Shown here: positions 24,425 through 33,606 of the stretch, piece after piece
Layout of the letters: every line of letters starts with the position of its first letter
How positions within the stretch are numbered: the stretch's first letter is position 1
Assembly (NCBI GenBank): GCA_902556425.1
Contig: CACDWG010000017.1
Coordinates: 1 to 42,786, forward strand
Direction of reading: 5' to 3'
DNA: 42,786 nt
Origin: UBA4421 sp002704225
GTDB lineage: Bacteria > Pseudomonadota > Gammaproteobacteria > Pseudomonadales > Azotimanducaceae
Translations under genes and position numbers: made by a program
The notes under the pieces: model-generated
What the model was told of the DNA's origin: nothing
The model's database searches: none
Seen by the model: only the letters and a program-made list of their open reading frames with translations

Positions 24425-25321
24425 ATGATCAAATCGCTGAGCTATGTAGGTATTTCATCTCCGACCGTTGAGCCTTGGCATCAATTTGCGACAGAAATTC
24501 TCGGCTTACAGGATGTTTCTGATCCAACCGAAGACGCGGTTCGTCTGCGTATGGATGATGCAGTCTGGCGTATCGCTGTGCATGCCGGGGAAACGAATGC
24601 GCTGGAATACATCGGCTGGGACGTTGGCGATCAATTGGGCTTTGATGCAGTGGGTTCGGTCTTGGGGGATAACGGCGTCGATCTTCATCTTGCAGAGTCA
24701 ACGCTCGCAGCCGAACGTAGTGTCAGCACACTGGGGTGGTTCCGCGATCCAGCGGGTTTTCGGCACGAGATATCCTTTGCCAGACCCACGGCAGATACAC
24801 CCTTTGAATCAGCCCAAGGAGTCAAATTTGTCACCGGTGATAATGGTCTGGGTCATCTGGTATTGATGGTGCCGGATATGCAGGCTGTCAGTGATTTTTT
24901 CCTCAATGTATTGGGGTTTCGTCATTCCGACGATGTAGAAGCCGGTGCCCACATACGGTTTATGCACTGCAATCCCCGTCACCATACCCTCGCTTTTACT
25001 CAGGTACCCGGACACCGCGGCATGCACCACATGATGCTGGAGGTGGACTCGGTAGACACTGTGGGCCTCGCCTACGATCGCGCTCTGGCGGCGAAAAAGC
25101 CTATGGCCATGACTCTGGGTCGACACCCGAACGACAGGATGACCTCGTTCTATGTTCGTTCACCGTCAGGCTTTGAAATCGAGTTTGGTTCAGGAGGACG
25201 TCTGATGGATATGCAGGCTGCTGAGCCGGCCGGACATTACAGCCAAGCCAGCATTTGGGGGCACCTGCCGCCGGAAGAGCCCTTGCGTCCCGGCATGCTC
25301 GAGCGTATCTCGCCTGCCTAG
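24425..25321 (+). CDS. Extradiol ring-cleavage dioxygenase of the VOC superfamily (BphC/HsaC-like)
   Basis: A 298-residue two-domain type I extradiol dioxygenase, which would cleave a catechol next to the hydroxyls using Fe(II) or Mn(II). The C-terminal module carries the metal ligands H144 (GLGHLVL), H202 (MHHMMLEV) and E253 (SGFEIEFG), with H187, H234 and Y243 in the positions of the usual second-shell residues. The N-terminal module is structural. The catechol substrate (biphenyl, steroid or lignin type) cannot be told. It sits alone between thiL and pgpA, has its own AGGAGG ribosome site, and no neighbouring ring-hydroxylation or hydrolase gene; this looks like an insertion into a housekeeping operon. 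Confidence 0.9.
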   Translation: MIKSLSYVGISSPTVEPWHQFATEILGLQDVSDPTEDAVRLRMDDAVWRIAVHAGETNALEYIGWDVGDQLGFDAVGSVLGDNGVDLHLAESTLAAERSVSTLGWFRDPAGFRHEISFARPTADTPFESAQGVKFVTGDNGLGHLVLMVPDMQAVSDFFLNVLGFRHSDDVEAGAHIRFMHCNPRHHTLAFTQVPGHRGMHHMMLEVDSVDTVGLAYDRALAAKKPMAMTLGRHPNDRMTSFYVRSPSGFEIEFGSGGRLMDMQAAEPAGHYSQASIWGHLPPEEPLRPGMLERISPA

Positions 25322-25337
25322 GGGCGCTCGTGCTGCC

Positions 25338-25829
25338 GTGAATGCCAAGCCGACTATGCTAACGCCCAAGATGTTGTCTCAGCCCACGGTGTTTTGGCTG
25401 ACTGCCGCCGGCTTGGGTTTTTTGCGCCCGGCTCCGGGGACATGGGGGTCAGCGGGGGGCGTGGTGCTCTGGTGGTTTTTTCTCAGCGGTCTCGCATGGA
25501 CGATTCAATTGGCCATTGTCCTCATGTATTTTCTGCTCAGTTGGTGGCTGTGTAATCGGCTTATCGAGCAACTGGGTATCGAAGATGAGCCGCAAATTGT
25601 GGCGGATGAGGTGGCTGGCATGTGGTTGGCACTGGTCTGGCTGCCGCAATCGCTCGGCTGGTGTTTGGCGGCGTTCTTACTGTTCCGTCTTGCGGACATT
25701 TTCAAACCCGGGCCCATTGGTGCGCTAGACCGCAACCTTCACAGTGGTCTGGGTATTATGGCCGACGATATGCTCGCGGGTGCGCTTACCGCGCTCGCAC
25801 TGGCCTTGGCTGCATTGGCGCTCGCGTAA
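25338..25829 (+). CDS. pgpA: Phosphatidylglycerophosphatase A
   Basis: Membrane phosphatase that removes the terminal phosphate from phosphatidylglycerophosphate to give phosphatidylglycerol. The 163-residue product has the family start GFLRPAPGTWGSAGG, the acidic IVADEVAGMW motif and FKPGPIGALDRNLHSGLGIM, DDMLAG with several hydrophobic helices. The GTG at 25338 is used; an ATG at 25356 is an alternative. It ends 7 bases from the convergent ispA stop. Confidence 0.93.
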   Translation: MNAKPTMLTPKMLSQPTVFWLTAAGLGFLRPAPGTWGSAGGVVLWWFFLSGLAWTIQLAIVLMYFLLSWWLCNRLIEQLGIEDEPQIVADEVAGMWLALVWLPQSLGWCLAAFLLFRLADIFKPGPIGALDRNLHSGLGIMADDMLAGALTALALALAALALA

Positions 25830-25836
25830 GAGCTGA

Positions 25837-26718
25837 TCAATAGCTGCGCTTGACCGCGCGATTTGCCAGTTCAGTGAGCATGACCGTGGCCAAGCCTGCT
25901 TTCTGTAGCAATGCGAGCGACTCTTCCAGTAGCTCGTTGGCCCGCATCTGGGCGGATTCGAGGCCCATGAGTTTCGGGAAGGTGTTTTTGTCCAGTGCCT
26001 CGTCTGACCCCGCAGGCTTGCCCAAGGTATCCGAGCTTTCGGTGATATCGAGTATGTCGTCTACCACCTGAAAGGCCAGACCAATTCGCGCACCAAATTG
26101 TTTCAATAATTCCAGCCTTGGATCGTCGGGGGCAACTTCGGCACAGTATCCGCCCACGATCAAGGAGGACTGGATCAGCGCACCGGTCTTGGCGGCATGC
26201 AACGCTTCCAGCTCCGTCAACGAAAGCTCTTTCCCTTCGGCTTCAATATCCAAACATTGGCCTCCCGCCATTCCCGGCCAGCCGGCGGCCTGTGACAACA
26301 TCGCGATGCTGCGCAGTCTCGCTGCATCGCTGAGTCCGGGGGCTTCGGCCAATGCCTGAAAAGCGAGCGAATGCAGGCTGTCGCCAGCCAAGATGGCATT
26401 GGCTTCGCCGAATGCAATGTGGGTCGCTGCCTGACCGTGACGCAGCTCGTCGTCGTCCATGGCGGGTAGGTCGTCGTGAATCAGAGAGTAGGCGTGGATG
26501 AACTCGAAGCCGCAGGCTGCGGGTAACGCCACGTGGTAGTCGCCGCCGAACGCGTCGCAGGCAGCGCAGGTCATTAGTGGACGCATGCGCTTACCACCGC
26601 CTAAAACCGCATGGCGCATGGCGTCTACCATCGGTTGGGCGATTGGGGAATGCCTGGGTAGCAATCTGTCGAGGGTTACTGCGATGGCGGCTTTGACAGG
26701 CTCAAAAGGATCGGTCAT
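25837..26718 (-). CDS. ispA: Farnesyl diphosphate synthase (polyprenyl synthetase)
   Basis: Condenses IPP with DMAPP and GPP to farnesyl diphosphate in isoprenoid synthesis. The 293-residue protein has GGGKRMRPLM, the first aspartate-rich motif HDDLPAMDDDELRHG (D82-D88), and the second motif VVDDILDITESSDTLGKP. A geranylgeranyl product cannot be excluded without modelling the chain-length residues. The start at 26718 overlaps the xseB stop in ATGA. The usual downstream gene dxs is absent here. Confidence 0.95.
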   Translation of the reverse strand: MTDPFEPVKAAIAVTLDRLLPRHSPIAQPMVDAMRHAVLGGGKRMRPLMTCAACDAFGGDYHVALPAACGFEFIHAYSLIHDDLPAMDDDELRHGQAATHIAFGEANAILAGDSLHSLAFQALAEAPGLSDAARLRSIAMLSQAAGWPGMAGGQCLDIEAEGKELSLTELEALHAAKTGALIQSSLIVGGYCAEVAPDDPRLELLKQFGARIGLAFQVVDDILDITESSDTLGKPAGSDEALDKNTFPKLMGLESAQMRANELLEESLALLQKAGLATVMLTELANRAVKRSY

Positions 26719-26960
26719 GAATCCTCTTGGGTCAGATCTTCTAGTGTATTGGCGTCGGTAAGGGTCTGCACCCGCAGTTCTGCCCGGTTGAGGGCTTGCT
26801 GGCACTGCCGGGTCAGCATAACCCCCCGCTCGAAGGCCTTGAGCGAATCGTCCAAAGTCAGATCGCCGTCTTCCATTTGTGCGACCAGTTCTTCCAACTC
26901 GGCCATTGCAGCTTCAAAGTTGATGTCCTCGGTGCCACTGTCTTCTTTCTTTTTACTCAT
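26715..26960 (-). CDS. xseB: Exodeoxyribonuclease VII small subunit
   Basis: Small coiled-coil subunit of exonuclease VII, which degrades single-stranded DNA together with XseA. The 81-residue protein shows the family pattern NFEAAMAELEELVAQMEDGD followed by LTLDDSLKAFERGVMLTRQC. It overlaps ispA by 4 bases, the normal xseB-ispA pairing. xseA is not in the window. Confidence 0.95.
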   Translation of the reverse strand: MSKKKEDSGTEDINFEAAMAELEELVAQMEDGDLTLDDSLKAFERGVMLTRQCQQALNRAELRVQTLTDANTLEDLTQEDS

Positions 26961-27008
26961 CCCTTCAGTTTACAGGCCACCGAAATAGTTGGAAGCGCGA
27001 AGCGCAGT

Positions 27009-28637
27009 CTACTGCGAGTTTTTGCTGTTCCGCATGCTCATGAACAGGTCCAGTAAATCGACCTTATCCCGCAGCGCGCCAGGGATTTGCTGGCCTTCGA
27101 CGTTCAGCGTCAGCGTGTTGTGCGTCTCTGGCGAGTAGGGGTTCCACTCCGGCTGACCGCCAGTATTTGGGTTACCTGTTCTGGCAAATTGGGTCCAGTA
27201 GTCGGTGATACGTTCGGCCATCAAGGTGTCGCTCGGGTTCCAAAAATCGCCGACCTTGCCCACGTTATTGAAAACGTAGGCCAACTCCCCGGAGTGATAG
27301 GCTCCGGCGCTGCGAGGACCGGCTGGTAGATTCAAGTCGGGTTGGTCGGCACGGTAAATCTGATAGGCCGGCGGCACATAGTCCATATAGTACAAATAGC
27401 TTGGGGCTCCGATGTCCGCTTGGTGCCCAGCCCAGCGCCGCATGGGCAATGCCATAAACAGATCAGTATTAATGCTGCGTTGGGCAAGGGCCGGGCTTCG
27501 GGACAACTCGGCCTGATAGGCCTGCTTCATGGGTTGGGCTAGATCACCGAACGTCTTGTTCAAATAAGTATCGAAACCCGCTTCGGTCAGACCGGTATTC
27601 ATGGGTAGCAGTTCCTCTCCTTCATTGGCCAGAGAGCCCAATAACACCGGTACCTCGGCCTGACGACCTGAGGCAAATGTCTTTGCCGGCGCTTCCGGGA
27701 GTACCCAGCCATCGACGGAAATCAAACCCCCGCCTTGATCCCATCCGCTTGCGGTCGCTGCGTTGAGGAGGGCATCGTTATCAATCTCGCGCAGCTTCTC
27801 GGCGCTTATGTTCGTTTGGTCTGGTAACAAGTACGCCGCCAGCTTGCTGCCGCGTTCTTCGCCCCTGGGATCTCGGCCATACCGATTGAAGCAGGCGGCG
27901 GACTGGCCAATAGCCTTATGGAACAGGCCATTGCTCAGTGGTGAGGCCATCAGCGCGCAAACACTCATCGAGCCCGCAGATTGACCGAAGATCGTCACGT
28001 TGGACGGATCGCCGCCAAAGGCTTCGATGTTATTTTGCACCCAGCGCAACGAGGCTAGCTTATCCAGCAAGCCGTAGTTGCCGCTGCTGTCGTGTTCGGA
28101 TTCAGCGCGTAATGCGGGATGGGCCAAAAAGCCCCAAGGCCCCAGCCGATAGTTTACGGTGACGACCAGTACCCCTTTGCGGGCTAATTCAGTGCCGTCG
28201 AACAACGGCACATGAGCGAAGCCTCCGGTATGAGCCCCACCGTGGAACCACACCATGACAGGCAAGGATTCTGTTTGCTCCGCCGGAGCCCAAACGTTCA
28301 AGTAGAGGCAGTCCTCGCTGCGTTCGAACTCGCCGCGACTCCAGACGAAGGCGTCTTCGCTAAACGCCTGATAGCAGGCGTCGGCGAAGGTCTCAGCGCT
28401 TCTGGTGCCGGTCCATGATGACAGCGGTGCCGGCGGTCGCCAGCGCAAGTCGCCCACTGGAGGTTTGGCAAAGGGGATGCCGCGAAACACCTGAATGTCG
28501 TGGGTAGCGTCAGCCCAGCCTCCACGCAAGCTGCCGTGCTGGGTTTCTTTGACAAGGCTATGGGTCATGGTTGGAGGCTCCCTGTCGCTGCAGGATACCA
28601 GCAGTGCGCAAACGGCGAACAAAAGACATCGGATCAT
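27009..28637 (-). CDS. Carboxylesterase type B, predicted lipoprotein
   Basis: A 542-residue alpha/beta-hydrolase of the para-nitrobenzyl esterase/cholinesterase type. The N-terminus is a lipoprotein signal (LLFAVCALLVSC, lipid Cys at residue 16), so the enzyme is anchored in the periplasm or outer membrane. The catalytic triad reads S220 (FGQSAGS), E339 (LANEGEE) and H448 (GAYHSGE); the oxyanion HGG is at 132-134 and SEDCLYLNV is intact. Substrate is unknown. Its start overlaps the stop of the acyl-CoA ligase gene (ATGA), so the released acid may feed the ligase (inference). Confidence 0.9.
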   Translation of the reverse strand: MIRCLLFAVCALLVSCSDREPPTMTHSLVKETQHGSLRGGWADATHDIQVFRGIPFAKPPVGDLRWRPPAPLSSWTGTRSAETFADACYQAFSEDAFVWSRGEFERSEDCLYLNVWAPAEQTESLPVMVWFHGGAHTGGFAHVPLFDGTELARKGVLVVTVNYRLGPWGFLAHPALRAESEHDSSGNYGLLDKLASLRWVQNNIEAFGGDPSNVTIFGQSAGSMSVCALMASPLSNGLFHKAIGQSAACFNRYGRDPRGEERGSKLAAYLLPDQTNISAEKLREIDNDALLNAATASGWDQGGGLISVDGWVLPEAPAKTFASGRQAEVPVLLGSLANEGEELLPMNTGLTEAGFDTYLNKTFGDLAQPMKQAYQAELSRSPALAQRSINTDLFMALPMRRWAGHQADIGAPSYLYYMDYVPPAYQIYRADQPDLNLPAGPRSAGAYHSGELAYVFNNVGKVGDFWNPSDTLMAERITDYWTQFARTGNPNTGGQPEWNPYSPETHNTLTLNVEGQQIPGALRDKVDLLDLFMSMRNSKNSQ

Positions 28638-30334
28638 CTGGCCAGTTCCAGGCGCTGGCAGGCTTCTTCGCGCAGATCACGTTTGAGGATCTTTCCTGAT
28701 GCCGTTCTGGGCAGCGGCTGTTGCTGCTGAGAAATATGGCGGGGAATCTTGAATTTGGCTAACCGCGTTTGCAGAAAGCCCGTCAGTTCGTCCTCTTCAA
28801 TGGCGGCGGACACATACAGGGTGGTCCCCACTTCTTCGCCAAGGCGCTCGTCTGGGATGGCGTAAACCGACGCCTCTTGAATCAATGGGTGTTCCAGCAG
28901 GGCAGCTTCGACTTCGCCGCAGCCGATGTTTTCACCGCCACGAATGACCAAGTCTTTGATTCGATCAACAATGTACAAATAGCCCTCGTCATCGAGATAG
29001 GCGACGTCGCCGGTGCGCATCCACCCTCCGGGCAAAAACGTTTCTGCGTTTGCATCGGGCCGATTCCAATAGCCGCGAAACACCCCAGCACCGCGAATCA
29101 GCAGTTCGCCGCGTGCATTGGCTGCCAACTCGTTGCCCTGCTCGTCGATGACCTTCAATTCCATTACCGCGCTGCAGCGGCCCGAACTCTCGGGGTGCTC
29201 AAGATAGTCGGCGCCGCCAATACCGGTACCAATGGCGTTGGTTTCGGTCATGCCCCAGCCGGTGCCGGGCAGGGCGTTCACAAACGATTTTTCGATACTG
29301 CGTACCTGCTCTGGCGCCCGTGGCGCACCGCCGCCTCCCACCGATGCCAGGGTACTTAGGTCTCGCTGGGTGCGAGTAGCTTCTTGAACCAAGTCCCCGG
29401 TCATGGCTGCCGGTGCGATAAAGGAGCTGATTTTTTCCGCCTCGATAAGCTGTGCTGCGATGGCCGCATCCCACTTATACATGGCGACCAACTTGCGCTG
29501 ATGGCGGTAGCTGGCCAGATAGACTGCGTGGGAACCGGTGGCATGAAATAGCGGAACAGCGAGAAGGGTTGCCGCTTGCTGAGCCGGCGGTGGCGGTGGT
29601 TCCGGCAGCATGGCCGCGCCGCAGGTTTGATCCAATTCCCAGCTCAGCAGCGCCGCCAAAATATTGCGATGACACGACACCACGCCCTTGGGATGACCGG
29701 TGGATCCTGAGGTATACAAAATGGTCGCATCGTCTTCAGGTTCCGGCCGCTGCTCGGGCATGACCAGGTGTCCATGTGTCTCAGCCTGTAAGGCCAGTAG
29801 GGTGCTGAGTTCTGGGCTGTCGGTATAGGCAGCGGTGCGAACAGCAATAGTGCGAATAGACAAGGGTTCCTCGATCTGTGCGAACCGCTCCAGCCGCTCA
29901 TCGTCGGCGATTAAGACCTTGGCGCCACTGTCGTTCAAACCATAGGCCATTTCATCCGGCCGCCACAAGGAATTCATGGCAACGGCGATGCCACCGATGG
30001 AGGTTATGGCCATAAATGTCAGCACCCATTCGGGATAGTTGCGCATAGAAATAGCCACGCGATCGCCTTTTGCGATGCCATAATCGCGCATCAGCAATTG
30101 GGCGATTTGCGCCGACTTGTTGAGCGCCTCGGCGAAGGTGAGGCGCTCGTCTTCGTAGACCAAGAATGTAGCGTCGCTGGCGCTGTCGGCGAACAGCTCA
30201 CGCAAAGTGGCCGGTGCGTTTTTGAAAAACCGGCAGTCTCTGCCAAGCACGGTGGTTTCGATCAGCTCGTAGGGCTGACCTGCTGCGGTAAGTGTGCGCA
30301 GTACGTCGGCGCGGTTTGGTTGATGATCTGACAC
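28634..30334 (-). CDS. AMP-dependent acyl-CoA synthetase/ligase
   Basis: A 566-residue member of the ANL superfamily that would activate a carboxylic acid to its acyl-CoA through an adenylate. Motifs: YTSGSTGHPKG P-loop (207-217), GWGMTETN near 350, TGDVAYLDDEGYLYIVDRIK near 445-465 and the catalytic Lys in TASGKILKRDLR close to the C-terminus. A proline-rich insertion LPEPPPPP lies at about 243-250. Specificity cannot be inferred. The start is GTG 30334 with GGGAG upstream. It precedes and overlaps the esterase gene, and is divergent from the RraA-like gene. Confidence 0.92.
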   Translation of the reverse strand: MSDHQPNRADVLRTLTAAGQPYELIETTVLGRDCRFFKNAPATLRELFADSASDATFLVYEDERLTFAEALNKSAQIAQLLMRDYGIAKGDRVAISMRNYPEWVLTFMAITSIGGIAVAMNSLWRPDEMAYGLNDSGAKVLIADDERLERFAQIEEPLSIRTIAVRTAAYTDSPELSTLLALQAETHGHLVMPEQRPEPEDDATILYTSGSTGHPKGVVSCHRNILAALLSWELDQTCGAAMLPEPPPPPAQQAATLLAVPLFHATGSHAVYLASYRHQRKLVAMYKWDAAIAAQLIEAEKISSFIAPAAMTGDLVQEATRTQRDLSTLASVGGGGAPRAPEQVRSIEKSFVNALPGTGWGMTETNAIGTGIGGADYLEHPESSGRCSAVMELKVIDEQGNELAANARGELLIRGAGVFRGYWNRPDANAETFLPGGWMRTGDVAYLDDEGYLYIVDRIKDLVIRGGENIGCGEVEAALLEHPLIQEASVYAIPDERLGEEVGTTLYVSAAIEEDELTGFLQTRLAKFKIPRHISQQQQPLPRTASGKILKRDLREEACQRLELAR

Positions 30335-30467
30335 GGTAAAATTCTCCCTTCCTCTACCCCGTTTGCTGCGTCAATAATGGCGCTTATGCTTAGCTTAGAG
30401 AGTAGCGAAAGCGCAGACATAACCCAACTTGACAGGGCCTGGCATCAGGACACAGCGAGATAACCAT
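30335..30467. promoter_or_regulatory. Divergent region between the ligase and RraA-like genes
   Basis: This 133-base region serves two divergent units. TTGACA at 30429-30434 is a perfect -35 on the plus strand, but no acceptable -10 lies at 16-18 bases, so the promoter assignment stays open. No clear palindrome was found. Confidence 0.3.
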
Positions 30468-31172
30468 ATGAACTCAGAATTAGACGAAGCGCTGATTAAG
30501 ACATTGCAAACGGTGGACACCCCTACGGTGTGCAACGCGTTGGAACTGCTGATTCCCAAGCGGCGCGGCTACGGCTTCACCACATCTCAGCTGGTGTGTA
30601 CCCGCCCTGAACTGCCACCCATGGTGGGCTATGCACGCACAGCGACGATTCGTGCAGCGCACCCATCCGACCTGTCCGGTAAGGAAGCGCGGGCGGTGTC
30701 TGATGGCTACTACGAATACATTGACCGAGGCCCGAAGCCGAGCATTGCCGTGATTCAGGATCTGGACGGTAACAACGGTTATGGCTGCCTCTGGGGTGAA
30801 GTGAATTCCAATATTCATAAAGGCTTTGGCTGCCAAGGCGTAATCACCGACGGTGGTGTGCGTGATGTGCCGGACATCGCGCCTGGGTTTCAAATGCTGG
30901 CTGCCAGCGTTTTGCCCTCGCACGCGTTCGTGCATGTGGTGGATTACGCCAGACCCGTTGACGTGGCGGGCATGCGGGTAACCGACGGCGACATCATCCA
31001 CGCGGATCAACACGGCGCGGTGGTTATTCCAGCTGACCTAATTGGTCAGATAAAGGCAGCAGCAGATCAGCTCGCGCGGCGCGAGGCGGTGATCATTTCA
31101 GCCTCCCAGCGGTCGGATTTTGATATCGAAAAACTGCGCCAAGCTCAGGGCGAGGCTGCTGAGATTCATTAG
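30468..31172 (+). CDS. RraA-family protein (HMG/oxaloacetate aldolase-like)
   Basis: A 234-residue protein of the RraA/HMG-aldolase family, often misnamed dimethylmenaquinone methyltransferase. The signature WGE (109-111) and GCQGVITDGGVRDV (R132, D133) hold the conserved Arg-Asp pair that binds metal and substrate in class II pyruvate aldolases. A retro-aldol or decarboxylase step on a short keto acid is the likeliest role; RNase E inhibition is less likely because members with such extra length are usually metabolic. The ATG at 30468 is used; an upstream frame starts at 30429. It converges on the oxygenase gene with 26 bases between. Confidence 0.85.
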   Translation: MNSELDEALIKTLQTVDTPTVCNALELLIPKRRGYGFTTSQLVCTRPELPPMVGYARTATIRAAHPSDLSGKEARAVSDGYYEYIDRGPKPSIAVIQDLDGNNGYGCLWGEVNSNIHKGFGCQGVITDGGVRDVPDIAPGFQMLAASVLPSHAFVHVVDYARPVDVAGMRVTDGDIIHADQHGAVVIPADLIGQIKAAADQLARREAVIISASQRSDFDIEKLRQAQGEAAEIH

Positions 31173-31198
31173 CCAGCGATAGCGTTACCCGTTCGCGC

Positions 31199-32263
31199 TC
31201 AACTGTTCTTTCTGAACGCCGGCGGGGTGCTACCTAAATCGTCGCGGATGCCGGTTTGCAACGTCTGACCCGCATCGGCGACCACGTAACGGGCAATGTG
31301 CTGGCCGTGTTCGCTGAGCGTTTCGTAGATTTCTCTCGGCATACTGGTGCGCATGGGTTCGCGATACCACGGCGCATGAAATTCCGCATTGGGCATGGCC
31401 CTCACCTGATCCGACAGGTTAGGCGTGCCACCGTGCCACGCTCGAGTGTCGCGTATCAGCACGCTGCCAGCGGGCGCTGGGCAGACAGTACTGAGTTTCA
31501 TCCATTCGGGTTCCTCCCTCAGCTTCGGGATTTTTTGCTGGCTGTGTTGGGTGCCCGGAATTTGCCGGGTGGGGCCATTTATGGCGGTGAAGTCGCAGGC
31601 CAGAAAGTTGCAGCAGACATAGGGGCAGGGCAGGTCACGGTAATTGAGTCGCCCTCTGGGATCGTGAAAGGAACCAAAGGTTTGCCCCGCAAATTCTATG
31701 CGGTCGTGCATATCCGAGTGCAGGGGTTGATAGGTGTGGGCACCGGGTAAGCAAAAGTCGCCGCCAGCGCCTCGCAAGATGTAGTCGTCACTGCCAAACA
31801 ACGCGCTGATGATGGGTGTTAGGGTGGGTAGATCCACTAGCATGGCCCATGCGGGTTCGTGAAGCAGTTGGCCGGTGATGCTGGCAGAGCCAAAAGAGTA
31901 TCGGTGGGTGCCGCGATTGCCTTGGCGGTTCTTGTCCTTGGCTAAAATGTCTCGAATCACCCGCTCTGATGCTTCGTTGAGGCGTTTTAGCTGTTCCGCA
32001 TTCAGCACGTTCTCTACCACCACGAAGCCATCCCGGTAAAAGATACGCACGGCGTCGTCAATATCGTTTGGCTGCAGGCGCTCCAGTCCGCGAATACCAT
32101 TGTTCGCGGCTAAGTAGTCTCGTGTTTCGTTCACCCCAGATGGGTTGCCATGCGCCCAGCCTAGCTCGTTCAAGGGTTTCCCCAGGCTTTCTGTGTCGGC
32201 GATTAGCGCCGGTTCGCCGGGAAATTTGGCGTCCTTGGGCGGTGCATTTTTTGCCACGGTCAT
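31199..32263 (-). CDS. Phytanoyl-CoA dioxygenase (PhyH) family oxygenase
   Basis: A 354-residue Fe(II)/2-oxoglutarate dioxygenase. The facial triad is readable as H182-x-D184 (LHSDMHD) and H277 (TRAWHGGT), followed by R288 as a probable 2-oxoglutarate anchor; PGTQHSQ lies in between. The N-terminal 75 residues are an extension upstream of the usual core (FYRDGFVVVENVL). The family hydroxylates acyl-CoAs, small molecules and natural products, so the substrate is open. It is divergent from the CoA-transferase gene with a 62-base gap that should hold both promoters. Confidence 0.88.
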   Translation of the reverse strand: MTVAKNAPPKDAKFPGEPALIADTESLGKPLNELGWAHGNPSGVNETRDYLAANNGIRGLERLQPNDIDDAVRIFYRDGFVVVENVLNAEQLKRLNEASERVIRDILAKDKNRQGNRGTHRYSFGSASITGQLLHEPAWAMLVDLPTLTPIISALFGSDDYILRGAGGDFCLPGAHTYQPLHSDMHDRIEFAGQTFGSFHDPRGRLNYRDLPCPYVCCNFLACDFTAINGPTRQIPGTQHSQQKIPKLREEPEWMKLSTVCPAPAGSVLIRDTRAWHGGTPNLSDQVRAMPNAEFHAPWYREPMRTSMPREIYETLSEHGQHIARYVVADAGQTLQTGIRDDLGSTPPAFRKNS

Positions 32264-32325
32264 TCCCTATTGTGAGTCATGTCGTGAGAGCATAAGGGCT
32301 TGGAGTAGTTTGAGGAATGGGCAAC

Positions 32326-33522
32326 ATGACCAGAGAAAAATCCGATGCGCGCTATCCACTGCATGGCCTGAAAGTTCTGGATTTTTCCAGAGTGCTGGCG
32401 GGCCCTTTTGCCGGTCGGATGTTGAGTGATCTAGGAGCCGACGTGGTGAAGGTCGAGCCGCCAGACGGTGATGTTACCCGTCTGTGGGGTCGCAGAATTG
32501 CTGGCCTACCCGGTTATTACCATCAACAGAATGCCGGCAAGCGCAATATTTCCATGGATCTGCGGGCTCCTGGCGCTGTGGATTTGGTGACGTCCTTGGT
32601 GGCAGAGGCGGATATTCTCATCGAAAACTATCGGCCGGATGTGATGCCTCGTCTGGGTTTGGGCTACGAGACGCTGCAGGCGGTTAATCCAGGTTTGATC
32701 ATGCTGTCGATCTCCGGCTTCGGCCAAGGCGGACCGGAGTCTCATCGACCCGCCTACGCGCCCATCATTCACGCGGAAGCGGGTTTGATGCAGCGGCAGA
32801 CGAATCGGGGGGGTATCGCGTTAACGGATCTACCACTCTCCGTGGCGGATACCAATGCCAGCTTGCACGGTTTGGTGGGTCTGCTTTCCGCGGTGATCAT
32901 GCGTCAGCGTACGGGAAAGGGCCAGCACATCGATATCGCCATGATCGACGCAACATTTGCTACGGACGATCAGGTGCATTACGCCATGGAAGATGCGGAA
33001 GACACGGCGGCACTGCCAAATGATGTCTGGGCGACCGGTGCGGGGCCGATCCTGTTGTCGGCGGATTTTCGTTTTTTGTGGATGCAGCTGACGAAACTGA
33101 TGGGCGTCAATGACCCCACGAGCAAGGACACGCCGCTGGCGGAAAAAATCAGCACTCGCCGTGCCATTGTCGCAGAGTACATGCTCGCTCTTGAGACCTG
33201 GGATCAGGTGGAGGAGGCTCTGCACACGATGAATCTGGCCTGGGGCAAGGTGCGTGAGCCAGCCGACGTGGTAGATCAGCCGACCTTGGTGTCACGGGGC
33301 GCTATTGTGCAAATGGATGACCGAGCGGGTGGCACGCGGCCGCTTACCCAATCGCCTTATCGATTTTCCGCAGCGACAAGCGGTGTGCGAGGTCCAGCGC
33401 CGCATCGGGGCGAACACAATGTGCAGGTGCTTGGAGATTGGCTGGGTTATGACGAGGCAGCTGTGGACGCATTGATGGCCGATGGTGCCTTGCAAAAAGA
33501 CGATGAACTGCTGCCTGATTGA
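32326..33522 (+). CDS. CaiB/BaiF-family (family III) CoA transferase
   Basis: A 398-residue enzyme that would move CoA between carboxylic acids via an Asp-acyl anhydride. It has LKVLDFSRVLAGPFAGRMLS, LGADVVKVEPPDGD, NAGKRNISMDL and the catalytic aspartate D175 (LSVADTNAS). Donor and acceptor are unknown. The ATG at 32326 is preferred because GAGGA at 32312-32316 is 9 bases upstream; the in-frame ATG at 32317 abuts that site. It ends 39 bases before a strong bidirectional terminator and is the last plus-strand gene of the catabolic island. Confidence 0.9.
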   Translation: MTREKSDARYPLHGLKVLDFSRVLAGPFAGRMLSDLGADVVKVEPPDGDVTRLWGRRIAGLPGYYHQQNAGKRNISMDLRAPGAVDLVTSLVAEADILIENYRPDVMPRLGLGYETLQAVNPGLIMLSISGFGQGGPESHRPAYAPIIHAEAGLMQRQTNRGGIALTDLPLSVADTNASLHGLVGLLSAVIMRQRTGKGQHIDIAMIDATFATDDQVHYAMEDAEDTAALPNDVWATGAGPILLSADFRFLWMQLTKLMGVNDPTSKDTPLAEKISTRRAIVAEYMLALETWDQVEEALHTMNLAWGKVREPADVVDQPTLVSRGAIVQMDDRAGGTRPLTQSPYRFSAATSGVRGPAPHRGEHNVQVLGDWLGYDEAAVDALMADGALQKDDELLPD

Positions 33523-33561
33523 TACAGCGCAAGCTATGCATCTGCTTGATGAGATACGCAT

Positions 33562-33589
33562 AAAAAACCCCGCCTCAGCGGGGTTTTTT
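33562..33589. terminator. Bidirectional intrinsic terminator
   Basis: AAAAAACCCCGC, loop CTCA, GCGGGGTTTTTT. The symmetrical A and T tracts allow termination of the CoA-transferase gene on the plus strand and of the receptor gene on the minus strand. Confidence 0.92.
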
Positions 33590-33606
33590 GTCGCTCTAGG
33601 GCTGGG

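Noticed and set aside
28769..29359. A 196-codon plus-strand frame
   Set aside because: Antisense to the acyl-CoA ligase, whose motifs are all conserved; product is low-complexity and unrecognised.
31256..31750. A 164-codon plus-strand frame
   Set aside because: Antisense shadow of the PhyH-type oxygenase.
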